Origin: Microterricola viridarii
GTDB lineage: Bacteria > Actinomycetota > Actinomycetes > Actinomycetales > Microbacteriaceae
Reading direction: 5' to 3'
DNA: 64,000 bases
NCBI RefSeq assembly: GCF_900104895.1
Contig: NZ_LT629742.1
Span: forward strand, 2,666,001 to 2,730,000
Shown: piece by piece, positions 42,458-53,981 of the stretch
How positions within the stretch are numbered: the first letter of the stretch is position 1
How the letters are laid out: each line of letters begins with the position of its first letter
Made by a program: the position numbers and the translations under genes
Notes under the pieces: generated by a model
What the model was told of the DNA's origin: nothing
Seen by the model: only the letters and a program-made list of their open reading frames with translations
Database searches by the model: none

Positions 42458-43399
42458 CTACCCGGCCCGCACGATCAACGCGTCCCCAGCCGCTCCCACC
42501 GAGGCGAGGATGTCGGCCGTGTCGACGATCATGCGCTGCATCGCCTCGGCCGCCCGGGTGGGGGCCACGTCGCCGCGGTGGGCGAGGCTGATCGAGCGGG
42601 TCAGCCGGGGCGCGCTGAGGCGCACCGAGCAGAGCCCCGGACGGTCGGCGAGCACCATGGCCGGCACGACGGCGACGCCGAGCCCGCGCTCGACGCAGCG
42701 CAGCACGGCATCCATCTCGGAGCCCTCGAGCACGATCTGCGGGCTGAGCCCGGCCTCCGCGAACGCCTGCATCGTGGCGGCGCGCAGGTCGTAGTTCTCG
42801 TGGAAGGTGATCTGCGGCAGCGCCGCCAGCTCGGCGAGGGTGATCGACGTGCGGTCGCCGAAGTGCGCGCCGTGCGCGGCGGAGACCACGACGAGCTCCT
42901 CGGTGAGCAGTGGAATGCGGCGGAGGCCCGTCGACCGGCCCGGCCCGTCCTCGGTGGTCGTGATCAGTGCCAGGTCGAGCGCGCCGCCGGCCAGCTCCTC
43001 GAGCAGTCCGCGGGAGCCGCCCTCCGTCAGGTGCAGCTGGATTCCGGGGTACGCCGCGTGGAAGGCGGTCAGCACCTCGGCGACGAGGCTGATGCAGAGC
43101 GTCGGCGTCGCGCCGAGGCGCACCCGCCCCGAGCGGAGCCCAGCCAGCTCCTGCATCTCGTAGCGCACGGCCTCGGCATCCGCGAGCATGCGCTTGGCCA
43201 GCGGCAACAACGACTCGCCCGCCGCCGTGAGCGTGATATTGCCGCGCACCCGGTGGAACAGCGGGGCGCCGAGGTCGGCCTCCAGCGTGGAGATCTGCCT
43301 GCTGAGCGAGGGCTGGGCGAGGTGGAGCTGCGCGGCTGCGCGGGTGAAGTGCCCGGTCTGGGCCACCTCGACGAAGCTCTGCAGCTGTTCCAGGTTCAT
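42458..43399 (-). CDS. LysR family transcriptional regulator
   Basis: A 313-residue LysR-type regulator with the N-terminal winged helix MNLEQLQSFVEVAQTGHFTRAAAQLHLAQPSLSRQISTLEADLGAPLFHR and a C-terminal periplasmic-binding-like effector domain (VRLGATPTLCISLVAEVLTAF onward). It is divergent from the fumarate-reductase-type flavoprotein gene, and the 95-base gap holds repeated AATGA/TCATT half-sites. The usual LysR logic of autorepression and activation of the divergent gene is expected. Confidence 0.92.
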   Translation of the reverse strand: MNLEQLQSFVEVAQTGHFTRAAAQLHLAQPSLSRQISTLEADLGAPLFHRVRGNITLTAAGESLLPLAKRMLADAEAVRYEMQELAGLRSGRVRLGATPTLCISLVAEVLTAFHAAYPGIQLHLTEGGSRGLLEELAGGALDLALITTTEDGPGRSTGLRRIPLLTEELVVVSAAHGAHFGDRTSITLAELAALPQITFHENYDLRAATMQAFAEAGLSPQIVLEGSEMDAVLRCVERGLGVAVVPAMVLADRPGLCSVRLSAPRLTRSISLAHRGDVAPTRAAEAMQRMIVDTADILASVGAAGDALIVRAG

Positions 43400-43448
43400 G
43401 CCGACAGCCTACGTTGCCTCCATAGCTAAAGCACATTGAATCGACTCG

Positions 43449-43469
43449 AATGATTCATTGGACTAATGA
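43449..43469. promoter_or_regulatory. LysR-type binding region with three AATGA half-sites
   Basis: AATGATTCATT (43449-43459) is a palindrome of AATGA and TCATT around one base, and a further AATGA at 43465-43469 forms TCATT-N5-AATGA with it. The region is AT-rich and lies 26 bases before the flavoprotein ATG. TAGCGT at 43482-43487, seven bases before that ATG, is a candidate leaderless -10 box. Confidence 0.6.
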
Positions 43470-43494
43470 TTGGGGCGTTCCTAGCGTTGAACGC

Positions 43495-46768
<3,274 letters not shown>

Positions 46769-46850
46769 CCGCGGGAACAGCCAGTGGGTACCGTGCCCTG
46801 TTGAGCGCCGTCCGGTTCTCGATGCCGAACCACCACCAGGAGAATCAGCG

Positions 46851-47144
46851 ATGTCTTTCCAGGCCTACCTCGACACGATCGAGAAGAAGACTGGGCTCAC
46901 GCCCCGCCAACTCGTCGACCTCGCCCACGAGCACGGCTTCACGGCCGAGACGAAGGCGGCCCCGATCCTCGCCTGGCTCGCCGAGGACTACGGCCTCGGG
47001 CGCGGGCACGGCATGGCTCTCGTGCACGTCATCACCAAGGGCGACCGCATCGACACCAAGCACGTCGGCACGGACGGCTCGCACAGCGACCCCTCCGAGC
47101 AGCTCTGGCTGGACGGCATCGCGACCAAGCCCGCCGGCTACTGA
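46851..47144 (+). CDS. DUF4287 domain-containing protein
   Basis: A 97-residue protein with the DUF4287 pattern MSFQAYLDTIEKKTGLTPRQLVDLAHEHGF, KAAPILAWLAEDYGLGRGHGMALVHVI. Function is unknown; the domain is often found alone or joined to DUF5655, a putative transport-like module. AGGAG precedes the ATG. A hairpin after the stop separates it from the converging SRPBCC gene. Confidence 0.85.
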   Translation: MSFQAYLDTIEKKTGLTPRQLVDLAHEHGFTAETKAAPILAWLAEDYGLGRGHGMALVHVITKGDRIDTKHVGTDGSHSDPSEQLWLDGIATKPAGY

Positions 47145-47168
47145 CGCGCGACAAGAAGGAGCGTCGGC

Positions 47169-47203
47169 GCGGACCCCCGGGCGCGAACGCCGCGGGGGCC
47201 CGC
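47169..47203. terminator. Hairpin between converging DUF4287 and SRPBCC genes
   Basis: GCGG (47169-47172) plus CCCCC (47174-47178) pair with GGGGG (47194-47198) plus CCGC (47200-47203), with one mismatch, and an inner GGCG/CGCC stem with a CGAA tetraloop sits on top. It is placed to end transcription from both sides. Confidence 0.55.
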
Positions 47204-47209
47204 AGCCGC

Positions 47210-47695
47210 CTAGCTGCCCGCCTGCTCCGTGTAGCCCTTCAGGCCGGCCAGCCCCGGGGCGAAGGCCTGCGTGCCCATGAACCCGTCGAGCATCGCGGCC
47301 GTGGCGTCGTCGGCGTCGAAGCGGGCCGTCCAGGAGGCCACCGCGGCGTCCCCGTCGGCGACGACCGCAATCGTGGCCTCGTGGTGCTCGATCGGGAACG
47401 GCGACTCGATGATCGAGTAGGCCAGCTCGTGCGCCTCGTCGTCGATCCGGTTCAGCCGTTCGGCGAACGCGGGGCGGCCTGGCGCGGCGAAGCGCCGCAC
47501 GGTGCCCGGCGTGTTGGCATCACCCGACCAGCTGAGGTGCTCCGTCCCGGCGCCGGCGCCCGGCATCCACGCGCCGTGCCCGCCGAAATCGCGCACCGCC
47601 GCCCAGATCAGCTCGACGGGCGCGTCGATCCGGATGCTGCGTGCGACGGTCTGCGCGGGCAGGGCCGCCTCGACGGCGCCCGGGTGCGCGCTCAT
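47210..47695 (-). CDS. SRPBCC family protein (polyketide cyclase/START-like)
   Basis: A 161-residue helix-grip protein with the pattern VARSIRIDAPVELIWAAVRDFGGHGAWMPGAG, GTVRRFAAPGRPAFAERLNRIDDEAHELAYSIIESPFPIEHHEATIAV and a C-terminal helix MLDGFMGTQAFAPGLAGLKGYTEQ. Family members bind hydrophobic small molecules or act as cyclases. The start overlaps the GMC oxidoreductase stop by four bases, so it is coupled to that enzyme and may bind its substrate or product. Confidence 0.85.
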   Translation of the reverse strand: MSAHPGAVEAALPAQTVARSIRIDAPVELIWAAVRDFGGHGAWMPGAGAGTEHLSWSGDANTPGTVRRFAAPGRPAFAERLNRIDDEAHELAYSIIESPFPIEHHEATIAVVADGDAAVASWTARFDADDATAAMLDGFMGTQAFAPGLAGLKGYTEQAGS

Positions 47696-49392
47696 GCCGC
47701 CACCCCCTCTGCCTCGGTGGACTCCGCGGGCCGTGCCGCCGACTCCGCACCCTCGGTCATGAACCCGGCGACACGCTCGCCGATGAGCATCGCCGTCGCC
47801 GCGGGGCCCCGCGAGGGGACGAACGGCAGGATCGAGGTGTCGGCCACGCGCAGGCCGCTCACGCCGTGCACCCGCCCGAACTGGTCGACGACGTGGCCGG
47901 CCGCCGGGTCACTGCCCATGGCGCAGCTGCCCGAGGCGTGGATCGCGGTGGCCAGGTGGGTCTTCATCCAGACGTCGAGCTTGGCGTCACTCGCCAGCGT
48001 CTCGGCGTCCAGCTCGGTCACCCGCTTGAAATACGGCTTGAACGCCTGCGACTGCAGGATCTGGATTGTGGTGCGCACCACCTCGCGCATCCGCACGACG
48101 TCGCGCGGGTCGCTCAGGTAGTTGTACTCGATCTTGGGCTGCGTGAGCGGGTCAGCCGACACCGTGAAGACGTTGCCGCGGGATTCGGCCTGCTGCACGG
48201 CGATCGCCATCGCCAGGTCATTGGCACGCTGCATCTGCTGCGCGAAGCGCTTGATCGAGACCCCCTTCATCGATTTCAGGAAGGCACCGGGCCGGCGCAC
48301 GATGCCCCACATCGTCGACAGGGCGCTGCCCTGCTCCATGCCCATCATCGACATCATGGAACGCATCATCGGCAGCACTTCGAGGTCGCCGTCGTACTGG
48401 GAGCCGTGTGAGTTGAAGTTCAGCACCGCCTGAAAGGCGAACGGCGTCTTCTCCTTGCCGAGCTTGCGGGTGGGCGACCAGTTGAACGAGATGTCCGGGT
48501 GGTCGCTGAAGTCCTTGCCCACGCCGGGCAGGTCGACGAGAACCGAGATGCCGGCCGCCTCCAGCTCGGCGCGCGGCCCGATTCCCGAGAGGGCGAGGAG
48601 GTGCGGGGACTTGAACGCGCCCGCCGCGATGACGATCTCTGCGGCCCGCACGACCTCGATGCCGCCGTTCCTGCCCACCTCCAGGCCGGTGACGGTCGTG
48701 CCGTCGAAGAGCACCTTGCGGGCGAGCGTGTCGCCCCAGACATCGAAGTTCGCGCGGGAACGGGCCGGATTCACATAGGTGATGCCCGTGTTCATCCGCA
48801 CGTTGTCGACGGCGTTCATCGGCAGCAGGCCGACGCCGGGAACGCTGGTCGGCGAGTTCTTGTCCTCTTCCCAACCGAAGCCGAGCTCCCGGCAGGCGGC
48901 GATGAACGCCTTCGTGTACTGCGTCTGCTGGGCCGGGGAGACTCGATAGATCGGCACGGGGCCGCGCCCCTCATGCCCCTCCTGGCCCTCGAAGGCCAGG
49001 TCGTGCTCCAGCTTCTCGTAGTACGGGAGCACCTTCTCGAACGACCACTCCGTGTTGCCCTGCGCGGCGTACGTGTCAAAGTCCTGCTTGCGCCCACGAA
49101 TGTAATAGGTGCCGTTCAGCGAGCTCGACCCGCCGAGGATCTTCCCACGGGAGACCAGGTAGGGCAGTTCGGGGGTGAGTTTGGCCACGAAGGACCAGTT
49201 GTTGGGGTGGCCGGGCATCGCCCCGGACATGAGCCCTGCGTCGAGCAGGTCCTTCGGGAATCCGTCCGTCGAGGCGGGCGCCGGTCCGGCCTCGATGAGC
49301 AGGACCCGTCGAGACGGATCCTCCGACAGCCGGGCGGCGAGCGGGCCGCCAGAGGCGCCGGAACCCACAACGATTACGTCGTACTGTGCCAC
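47692..49392 (-). CDS. GMC family oxidoreductase
   Basis: A 566-residue FAD alcohol oxidoreductase. The N-terminal motif is YDVIVVGSGASGGPLAARLSEDPSRRVLLIEAG, followed by the GMC signature GKILGGSSSLNGTYYIRGRKQDFDTY and the second signature SPHLLALSGIGPRAELEAAGI. Near the C-terminus HASGSCAMGSDPAAGHVVDQFGRVHGVSGLRVADTSILP holds the catalytic His. The usual second catalytic Asn/His region reads SRGPAATAMLIGER, which is atypical for choline dehydrogenases. ATG after AGGAGCAACAC. It is divergent from a TetR gene and coupled to an SRPBCC gene. Substrate unknown. Confidence 0.88.
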   Translation of the reverse strand: MAQYDVIVVGSGASGGPLAARLSEDPSRRVLLIEAGPAPASTDGFPKDLLDAGLMSGAMPGHPNNWSFVAKLTPELPYLVSRGKILGGSSSLNGTYYIRGRKQDFDTYAAQGNTEWSFEKVLPYYEKLEHDLAFEGQEGHEGRGPVPIYRVSPAQQTQYTKAFIAACRELGFGWEEDKNSPTSVPGVGLLPMNAVDNVRMNTGITYVNPARSRANFDVWGDTLARKVLFDGTTVTGLEVGRNGGIEVVRAAEIVIAAGAFKSPHLLALSGIGPRAELEAAGISVLVDLPGVGKDFSDHPDISFNWSPTRKLGKEKTPFAFQAVLNFNSHGSQYDGDLEVLPMMRSMMSMMGMEQGSALSTMWGIVRRPGAFLKSMKGVSIKRFAQQMQRANDLAMAIAVQQAESRGNVFTVSADPLTQPKIEYNYLSDPRDVVRMREVVRTTIQILQSQAFKPYFKRVTELDAETLASDAKLDVWMKTHLATAIHASGSCAMGSDPAAGHVVDQFGRVHGVSGLRVADTSILPFVPSRGPAATAMLIGERVAGFMTEGAESAARPAESTEAEGVAA

Positions 49393-49464
49393 GTGTTGCT
49401 CCTGTTTCTTCGTTGAACCAGAAATGCCAGCTGCGAGCAGCCGGCTCGTGCGGCCAGACTAACC

Positions 49465-49475
49465 GAACACTGTTC
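49465..49475. promoter_or_regulatory. Palindrome GAACACTGTTC, candidate TetR operator
   Basis: A perfect 11-bp inverted repeat (GAACA, one base, TGTTC) in the 131-base gap between the divergent GMC and TetR genes. Location and symmetry fit an operator of the adjacent TetR regulator. Confidence 0.5.
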
Positions 49476-49523
49476 AGAATGTAAATACCCCCGCTCGAGC
49501 GCATTTCCTGCCAGAGTTGTCCC

Positions 49524-50108
49524 ATGATCGGCAGACCACGGGCAACGACGCACTGGGCAATCCGCGACACCGCGATCGAGCTGTTCATCCAGGACGGCTA
49601 CGCAGAGACGTCGCTCGCCCGGATCGCGAAGGAGTGTGGCATCAGCCGCACCACGCTGTTCTCCTACTTCCCGGCGAAGGCCGACATGATCGTCTACGGC
49701 GAAGAGCGCAACTTCGAGCGGTTGCGCGATGTCTTGGCCGACGCCCCCTACGACATCCCCGCCGGCACCGTCCTCGCCCAGGCGGCGCGAACGATGCGCC
49801 CGCTGCCCTCCAACGCCCGCGAGGAGCTGACGCTGTTCTGGGCGCTTCTCGAGGAGAACGCGGATGTCGCGGCCCAGTCGGCGCGCTACGGCCACCGCTA
49901 CCGCACGGTGATCGAGGAGTTCGTGGTGCAGCGCCTCGGCACCGACCCCGACGACCCGATGCCCGCGGTGTTCAGCGCCACAATGTCCGCGGCGATGTAC
50001 GCAGCCGCGCAGCACTGGACCAGCCACGCCGAGGGCGAGGCGTCCTTGGAGGACGCGCTCGAGCGCGCCGTCGCCCCGCTCATCGAGGCATATTTGGGCG
50101 AGCGCTAG
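49524..50108 (+). CDS. TetR family transcriptional regulator
   Basis: A 194-residue regulator with a typical helix-turn-helix (HWAIRDTAIELFIQDGYAETSLARIAKECGISRTTLFSYFPAKADMIVYGEE) and an all-helical C-terminal domain. The F-x-Y-F-P-x-K ending of the recognition segment resembles the subgroup containing MftR of mycofactocin loci, but no other mycofactocin gene is here. It most likely represses the divergent GMC/SRPBCC pair. No Shine-Dalgarno sequence is visible before the ATG. Confidence 0.88.
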   Translation: MIGRPRATTHWAIRDTAIELFIQDGYAETSLARIAKECGISRTTLFSYFPAKADMIVYGEERNFERLRDVLADAPYDIPAGTVLAQAARTMRPLPSNAREELTLFWALLEENADVAAQSARYGHRYRTVIEEFVVQRLGTDPDDPMPAVFSATMSAAMYAAAQHWTSHAEGEASLEDALERAVAPLIEAYLGER

Positions 50109-50200
50109 CCGCCTCCGCGTCGCCCGTGTGTCGCCCGTGTCGCCCCCGCGGCATCCGTTCGTCCTAGGCTGAACAGGGAGCCGAGCGAGAGGACGCCGAC

Positions 50201-50887
50201 GTGGCACAGACAACGGTGGAGAGTGCGAGGGTGGCCGAGGTGCTGGCCGAGCTTGCCGCGCTCGAGGAGCCGCGGGTGCGCGAGGTGAACGCGAACCACG
50301 GCGACGACCACGGCGTGAACCTCGGCAAGCTGCGCGCCGTCGCCAAACGGCTGAAGACCGACCACGAGCTGGCGCTCGAACTCTGGGACACCGGCGACAG
50401 CGCGGCGCGACTGCTGGCGATCCTGGTCTGCCGGCCGAAGGCGTTCACCGCTGCCGAGCTGGACGCCATGATCCGCGAGGCCCGCACCCCGAAGGTGATC
50501 GACTGGCTCGTGAACTATGTGGTGAAGAAGAGCCCGCACGCCGAGGCGCTGCGCGTCGCCTGGTCCGCCGACCCGGACCCGCTCGTGGCCGCCGCCGGCT
50601 GGGCGCTCACCGCCGAGCGCGTGGCGAAGACGCCGGACGGCCTCGACCTGCCCGGCCTGCTCGACGTTGTCGAGGCGGAGATGAAGACAGCCCCCGACCG
50701 CCTGCAGTGGGAGATGAACCACACCCTGGCGGAGATCGGCATCTCGCACGCCGCGCTTCGCCCGCGCGCGATCGAGATCGGCGAGCGCCTCGAAGTGCTC
50801 AAGGACTACCCGACTCCCCCGAACTGCACCTCGCCGTATGCCCCGATCTGGATCGCCGAGATCGTGGGCCGGCGCGAGGGCAAGTAG
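50201..50887 (+). CDS. DNA alkylation repair protein (AlkD-like HEAT-repeat family)
   Basis: A 228-residue all-helical protein matching the DNA alkylation repair family, which removes bulky or charged alkylated bases without base flipping. Typical segments are NHGDDHGVNLGKLRAVAKRLKTDHELALELWDTGDSAARLLAILVCRPKAFTAAELDAMI and KVIDWLVNYVVKKSPHAEALRVAWSADPDPLVAAAGWALTAER. The order of helix pairs fits AlkD, but the segment with the catalytic Asp/Trp cannot be confirmed by eye, so a structural or regulatory variant is possible. GTG start with GAGAGGA upstream. Confidence 0.78.
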   Translation: MAQTTVESARVAEVLAELAALEEPRVREVNANHGDDHGVNLGKLRAVAKRLKTDHELALELWDTGDSAARLLAILVCRPKAFTAAELDAMIREARTPKVIDWLVNYVVKKSPHAEALRVAWSADPDPLVAAAGWALTAERVAKTPDGLDLPGLLDVVEAEMKTAPDRLQWEMNHTLAEIGISHAALRPRAIEIGERLEVLKDYPTPPNCTSPYAPIWIAEIVGRREGK

Positions 50888-51098
50888 CGCTCAAGCGCCC
50901 ACTCTCCGGCCCCGGATGACGATCGGCTGACATGGCGCTTTCCGCGCACAGGGCACTCCCGCCGCGGAAGGGCTCGCGTGTAGTACTTGCGGACCATGCG
51001 CGGGCCGGGCAGATGGGCACTGGGGAGGACGCGCCGCCCAGGACCCCTCCCGTAGCGTGAAAGCACTCGAAGAACGCCGATCGAAGGACTCCCCACCC

Positions 51099-52289
51099 AT
51101 GTTGCTGCTCACCCGCCCGCGCGTCGTCGACGCGCTGGTCGCCCTGAGCTGGGTGATCATGACCATGCCGACGCTGGTGATCACGATGCTGTCCCCGCAT
51201 TTCGGCTGGCCCGCCGGCGTGGCCTTCGCGGGCATCGTCCTCGCCGTCGCCGCTGTTCTCTTCGGCTTCCGCCGCCGCCGCCCGCTGGTCGCGTTCTGGG
51301 TCACCTTCGTCCTCACGCTGCCGCTCGTCCTGGTCAGCCCCGACCTGCTGAACCTGGCCGCCGCCTACTGCGCGTTCGCGGTCGCCGTGTACGACTCGGT
51401 GAGGAACGCCTGGCTGGCTGCCGCGGCATCCGCTGTTGTGACCGTCACGGTCAGCGTCACGTACTTGTGGATCGATCACCCGCTGGCACTCCCGGCCCTC
51501 GGCAGCTCCCGCATCGGCGATGTCCTCGCCTACGCGGTGACCGGCCTGCTGGTCCTGCTGGTGGCGTTGTTCTGGGGCCAGAGCACGGGCAATCGTCGCC
51601 GCTACATCGAGGGCTTGCTCGAGCACGCCCGGCAGCTGGAGCGCGAGCGCGATCAACAGGCGCAGCTGGCCGCTCTCGCCGAGCGGTCCCGCATCGCCCG
51701 TGACGTGCACGACATCGTGTCGCACTCGCTGTCGGTGATCGTGCGGCTGGCCGACGGTGCGAACGCCGTCTTCGACCGGGAGCCGGAGCGCGCCAGGGAG
51801 GCGATCGCCCAGCTCGGCACCGTCGCCCGCTCCTCGCTCACCGAGATGCGCCGGGTCATCGGCGTGCTCGAGTCGACGCCCGGATCCGCCTCCGCGCAGT
51901 CGGGCGCCGGGTTTGACGACCTGCCCCGGCTGGTCGAGGTCTACCGCGGCGTCGGACTGCCGGTCAGCCTCACCGTCATCGGCGACGCCCCACCGCAGTC
52001 CGGAGTGCAGGTCGCCGTGTTCCGCGTTGTGCAGGAGGCGCTGACCAACGCGCTGCGGCACGCCTCCTCGCCGACGGCCGTGGATGTGCTGGTGCGGATC
52101 GATGACGATGTGAGCGTCACGGCGGTGAACGACGGCGCGCCAGCCGGGGCCCCGAACAGTGATCACGTGGGCAGGGGCCTGGTCGGCATGCGCGAGCGGG
52201 CTGCACTGTACGGCGGCACCCTCGCGGCCGCACCGGACGGCGCCGGCCGGTGGGCCGTGCGGCTGACTCTCCCGGGGGCAGGCCGATGA
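51099..52289 (+). CDS. Sensor histidine kinase (HisKA_3 type)
   Basis: A 396-residue kinase with five to six transmembrane helices (VVDALVALSWVIMTMPTLVIT, VAFAGIVLAVAAVLFGF, ALVAFWVTFVLTLPLVLV region), a HisKA_3 segment (QLERERDQQAQLAALAERSRIARDVHDIVSHSLSVIVRLADGAN, with the phosphorylated His in DVHD), and a HATPase domain (VVQEALTNALRHASSPTAVDVLV and GRGLVGMRERAALYGGTLAA). The ATG at 51099 follows GAAGGA; the upstream GTG at 51057 is part of a TAGCGT box and is rejected. The stop overlaps the response regulator start (ATGA). Confidence 0.9.
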   Translation: MLLLTRPRVVDALVALSWVIMTMPTLVITMLSPHFGWPAGVAFAGIVLAVAAVLFGFRRRRPLVAFWVTFVLTLPLVLVSPDLLNLAAAYCAFAVAVYDSVRNAWLAAAASAVVTVTVSVTYLWIDHPLALPALGSSRIGDVLAYAVTGLLVLLVALFWGQSTGNRRRYIEGLLEHARQLERERDQQAQLAALAERSRIARDVHDIVSHSLSVIVRLADGANAVFDREPERAREAIAQLGTVARSSLTEMRRVIGVLESTPGSASAQSGAGFDDLPRLVEVYRGVGLPVSLTVIGDAPPQSGVQVAVFRVVQEALTNALRHASSPTAVDVLVRIDDDVSVTAVNDGAPAGAPNSDHVGRGLVGMRERAALYGGTLAAAPDGAGRWAVRLTLPGAGR

Positions 52290-52972
52290 CGGGCATCCGA
52301 GTGTTGATCGCCGACGACCAGGCGCTCATCCGCACCGGGCTGGCCATGGTGTTGGGTGCGGCGGCCGGCATCGAGGTGGTCGGTGAGGCGTCCGACGGCA
52401 TCGAGGCGGTGGCGCTCGCCGCGGCGGTGACCCCCGATATCGTGCTGATGGACGTGCAGATGCCCCGAATGGACGGCATCGAGGCGACACGGGCGATCAC
52501 GGCGAGCAGCGGCGGCAGCCGGGTGATCATCCTCACCACCTTCGACATCGATGCCTACGCGTTCGGCGGGCTGGAGGCCGGAGCCAGCGGGTTCCTGCTC
52601 AAGGACTCCGAGAGCGACGACATCCTGGCGGCCGTGCGCGCCGTCGCAGCGGGCGATGCGGTGCTGGCACCCCGGGTCACCTCGGAGCTGCTGCGCCGCT
52701 ACGGCGAGCTCACGCAGGTGCCGGATGCCGCAGCGCGGACGCGTCGGGAATCCGAGCGGCTCGCGGCGCTGGAACGCCTGCAGGCCCTCACCGACCGCGA
52801 GCGCGAGGTGTTCGACTCCCTTGTGCTCGGGCTCTCGAACGCCGAGATCGCCCAGCAGCTCTGGCTCTCCGAGTCCACCGTGAAGACGCATGTCGGCCGC
52901 ATCCTGCAGAAGCTCGGCATGCGGGACAGGGTGCAGGCCGTCGTCTTCGCGTTCCGCAGCGGCGTCATCTAA
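52286..52972 (+). CDS. NarL-family response regulator
   Basis: A 228-residue regulator. The receiver begins IRVLIADDQALIRTGLAMVL with Asp56 in IVLMDVQMPRMDG as phosphoacceptor and Lys in FLLKDSESDDILAAVRAVAAG. The LuxR domain is LTDREREVFDSLVLGLSNAEIAQQLWLSESTVKTHVGRILQKLGMRDRVQAVVFA. It is coupled to the kinase gene by a four-base overlap. The alpha/beta hydrolase gene begins 73 bases downstream and may be in the same unit or a target. Confidence 0.93.
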   Translation: MTGIRVLIADDQALIRTGLAMVLGAAAGIEVVGEASDGIEAVALAAAVTPDIVLMDVQMPRMDGIEATRAITASSGGSRVIILTTFDIDAYAFGGLEAGASGFLLKDSESDDILAAVRAVAAGDAVLAPRVTSELLRRYGELTQVPDAAARTRRESERLAALERLQALTDREREVFDSLVLGLSNAEIAQQLWLSESTVKTHVGRILQKLGMRDRVQAVVFAFRSGVI

Positions 52973-53045
52973 CTTCCCATCCCCCCTGCCGGTGGGCCCA
53001 CAAGGCCGACACCGGTGGCTTCTCCAACCCCAGAAACGGAAGAAA

Positions 53046-53981
53046 ATGAAGAAAATCCTCAGAATCTCACTCCTCACGATCGGATCGATCGTCGGGGTCA
53101 TCGCGTTGGTGCTGGCCACGACGACAATCGTGAACGCGGTCGCGACGGACGCCGAGTCTCGGGACCTCCCGCGCTACGGGCAGCTGGTTCCCGTTGACGG
53201 CAAGCAGATGAATGTGCTCGTCAGCGGCGGCGGCGATGAGACGATCGTGCTGCTGCCCGGCTTCGGCACGGCAGCCCCCGCACTGGACTTCACACCACTC
53301 ATCGCCCAGTTGGAGTCGAGCTACCGGGTCGTGGCCGTGGAGCCGTTCGGCTACGGGCTCAGCGACCAGACGGAGAAGCCCCGCACCACCGAGAACATCG
53401 TGAGCGAGGTGCACGAGGCGTTGCAGGCCCTCGACATCGACCGGTACACCCTGATGGGCCACTCCATCGCGGGCATCTACGGGATCGCCTACGCCCACAC
53501 CTACCGCGATGAGGTGACTGCGTTCGTGGGCATCGACAGCAGCGTCCCCGGTCAGCCGGGGATGGACGAAGAGCTCCCCCTCAACACGATAAACACCCTC
53601 CAGACGCTCGGACTCCTGCGCGTGCTGAACTCGCTCAACGACCCCTACGACGGCCTTCCCTTCGACGAGGAGACCAAGGGGCAGATGCTGGTCCTCTCCT
53701 CCCAGAACTCGCTCTCCCCCACATACCTGAGCGAGGCGGAGCACATCGGATCCAACTTCGGCGCCGCCCTCGGCACCACCTTCCCGCACGACCTGCCTGT
53801 GCTGCTCTTCGCGCAGGCGGACAGCCCCGACATCGCAACCTGGGCCGAGCTGCACACCGAGCAGGCGCAGAGCGTCGAGAACGGCGAGGTCGTCTTCCTC
53901 GACGGCGGGCACTACCTGCACCACACCCTGTCGCCGGAGATCGCCCGGGACACCGCGCGGTTCCTCTCTGAGCTGCCCTAA
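53046..53981 (+). CDS. Alpha/beta hydrolase, membrane-anchored
   Basis: A 311-residue hydrolase with an N-terminal hydrophobic helix (ILRISLLTIGSIVGVIALVLATTTIVNAV), so it is probably anchored with the catalytic domain outside. The nucleophile elbow is GHSIAG (G-x-S-x-G), the oxyanion region is LLPGFGTAAP, and the final His is in DGGHYLHHT; the acid residue is probably Asp in FAQADSPD. Substrate unknown. The ATG follows GGAAGAAA. It ends four bases into the converging amine oxidase gene. Confidence 0.85.
   Translation: MKKILRISLLTIGSIVGVIALVLATTTIVNAVATDAESRDLPRYGQLVPVDGKQMNVLVSGGGDETIVLLPGFGTAAPALDFTPLIAQLESSYRVVAVEPFGYGLSDQTEKPRTTENIVSEVHEALQALDIDRYTLMGHSIAGIYGIAYAHTYRDEVTAFVGIDSSVPGQPGMDEELPLNTINTLQTLGLLRVLNSLNDPYDGLPFDEETKGQMLVLSSQNSLSPTYLSEAEHIGSNFGAALGTTFPHDLPVLLFAQADSPDIATWAELHTEQAQSVENGEVVFLDGGHYLHHTLSPEIARDTARFLSELP

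Noticed and set aside
51057-51099. GTG at 51057 as start of the sensor kinase
   Set aside because: The GTG overlaps a TAGCGT -10-like box and the encoded peptide is polar; the ATG at 51099 has GAAGGA upstream and begins directly before the first transmembrane helix.
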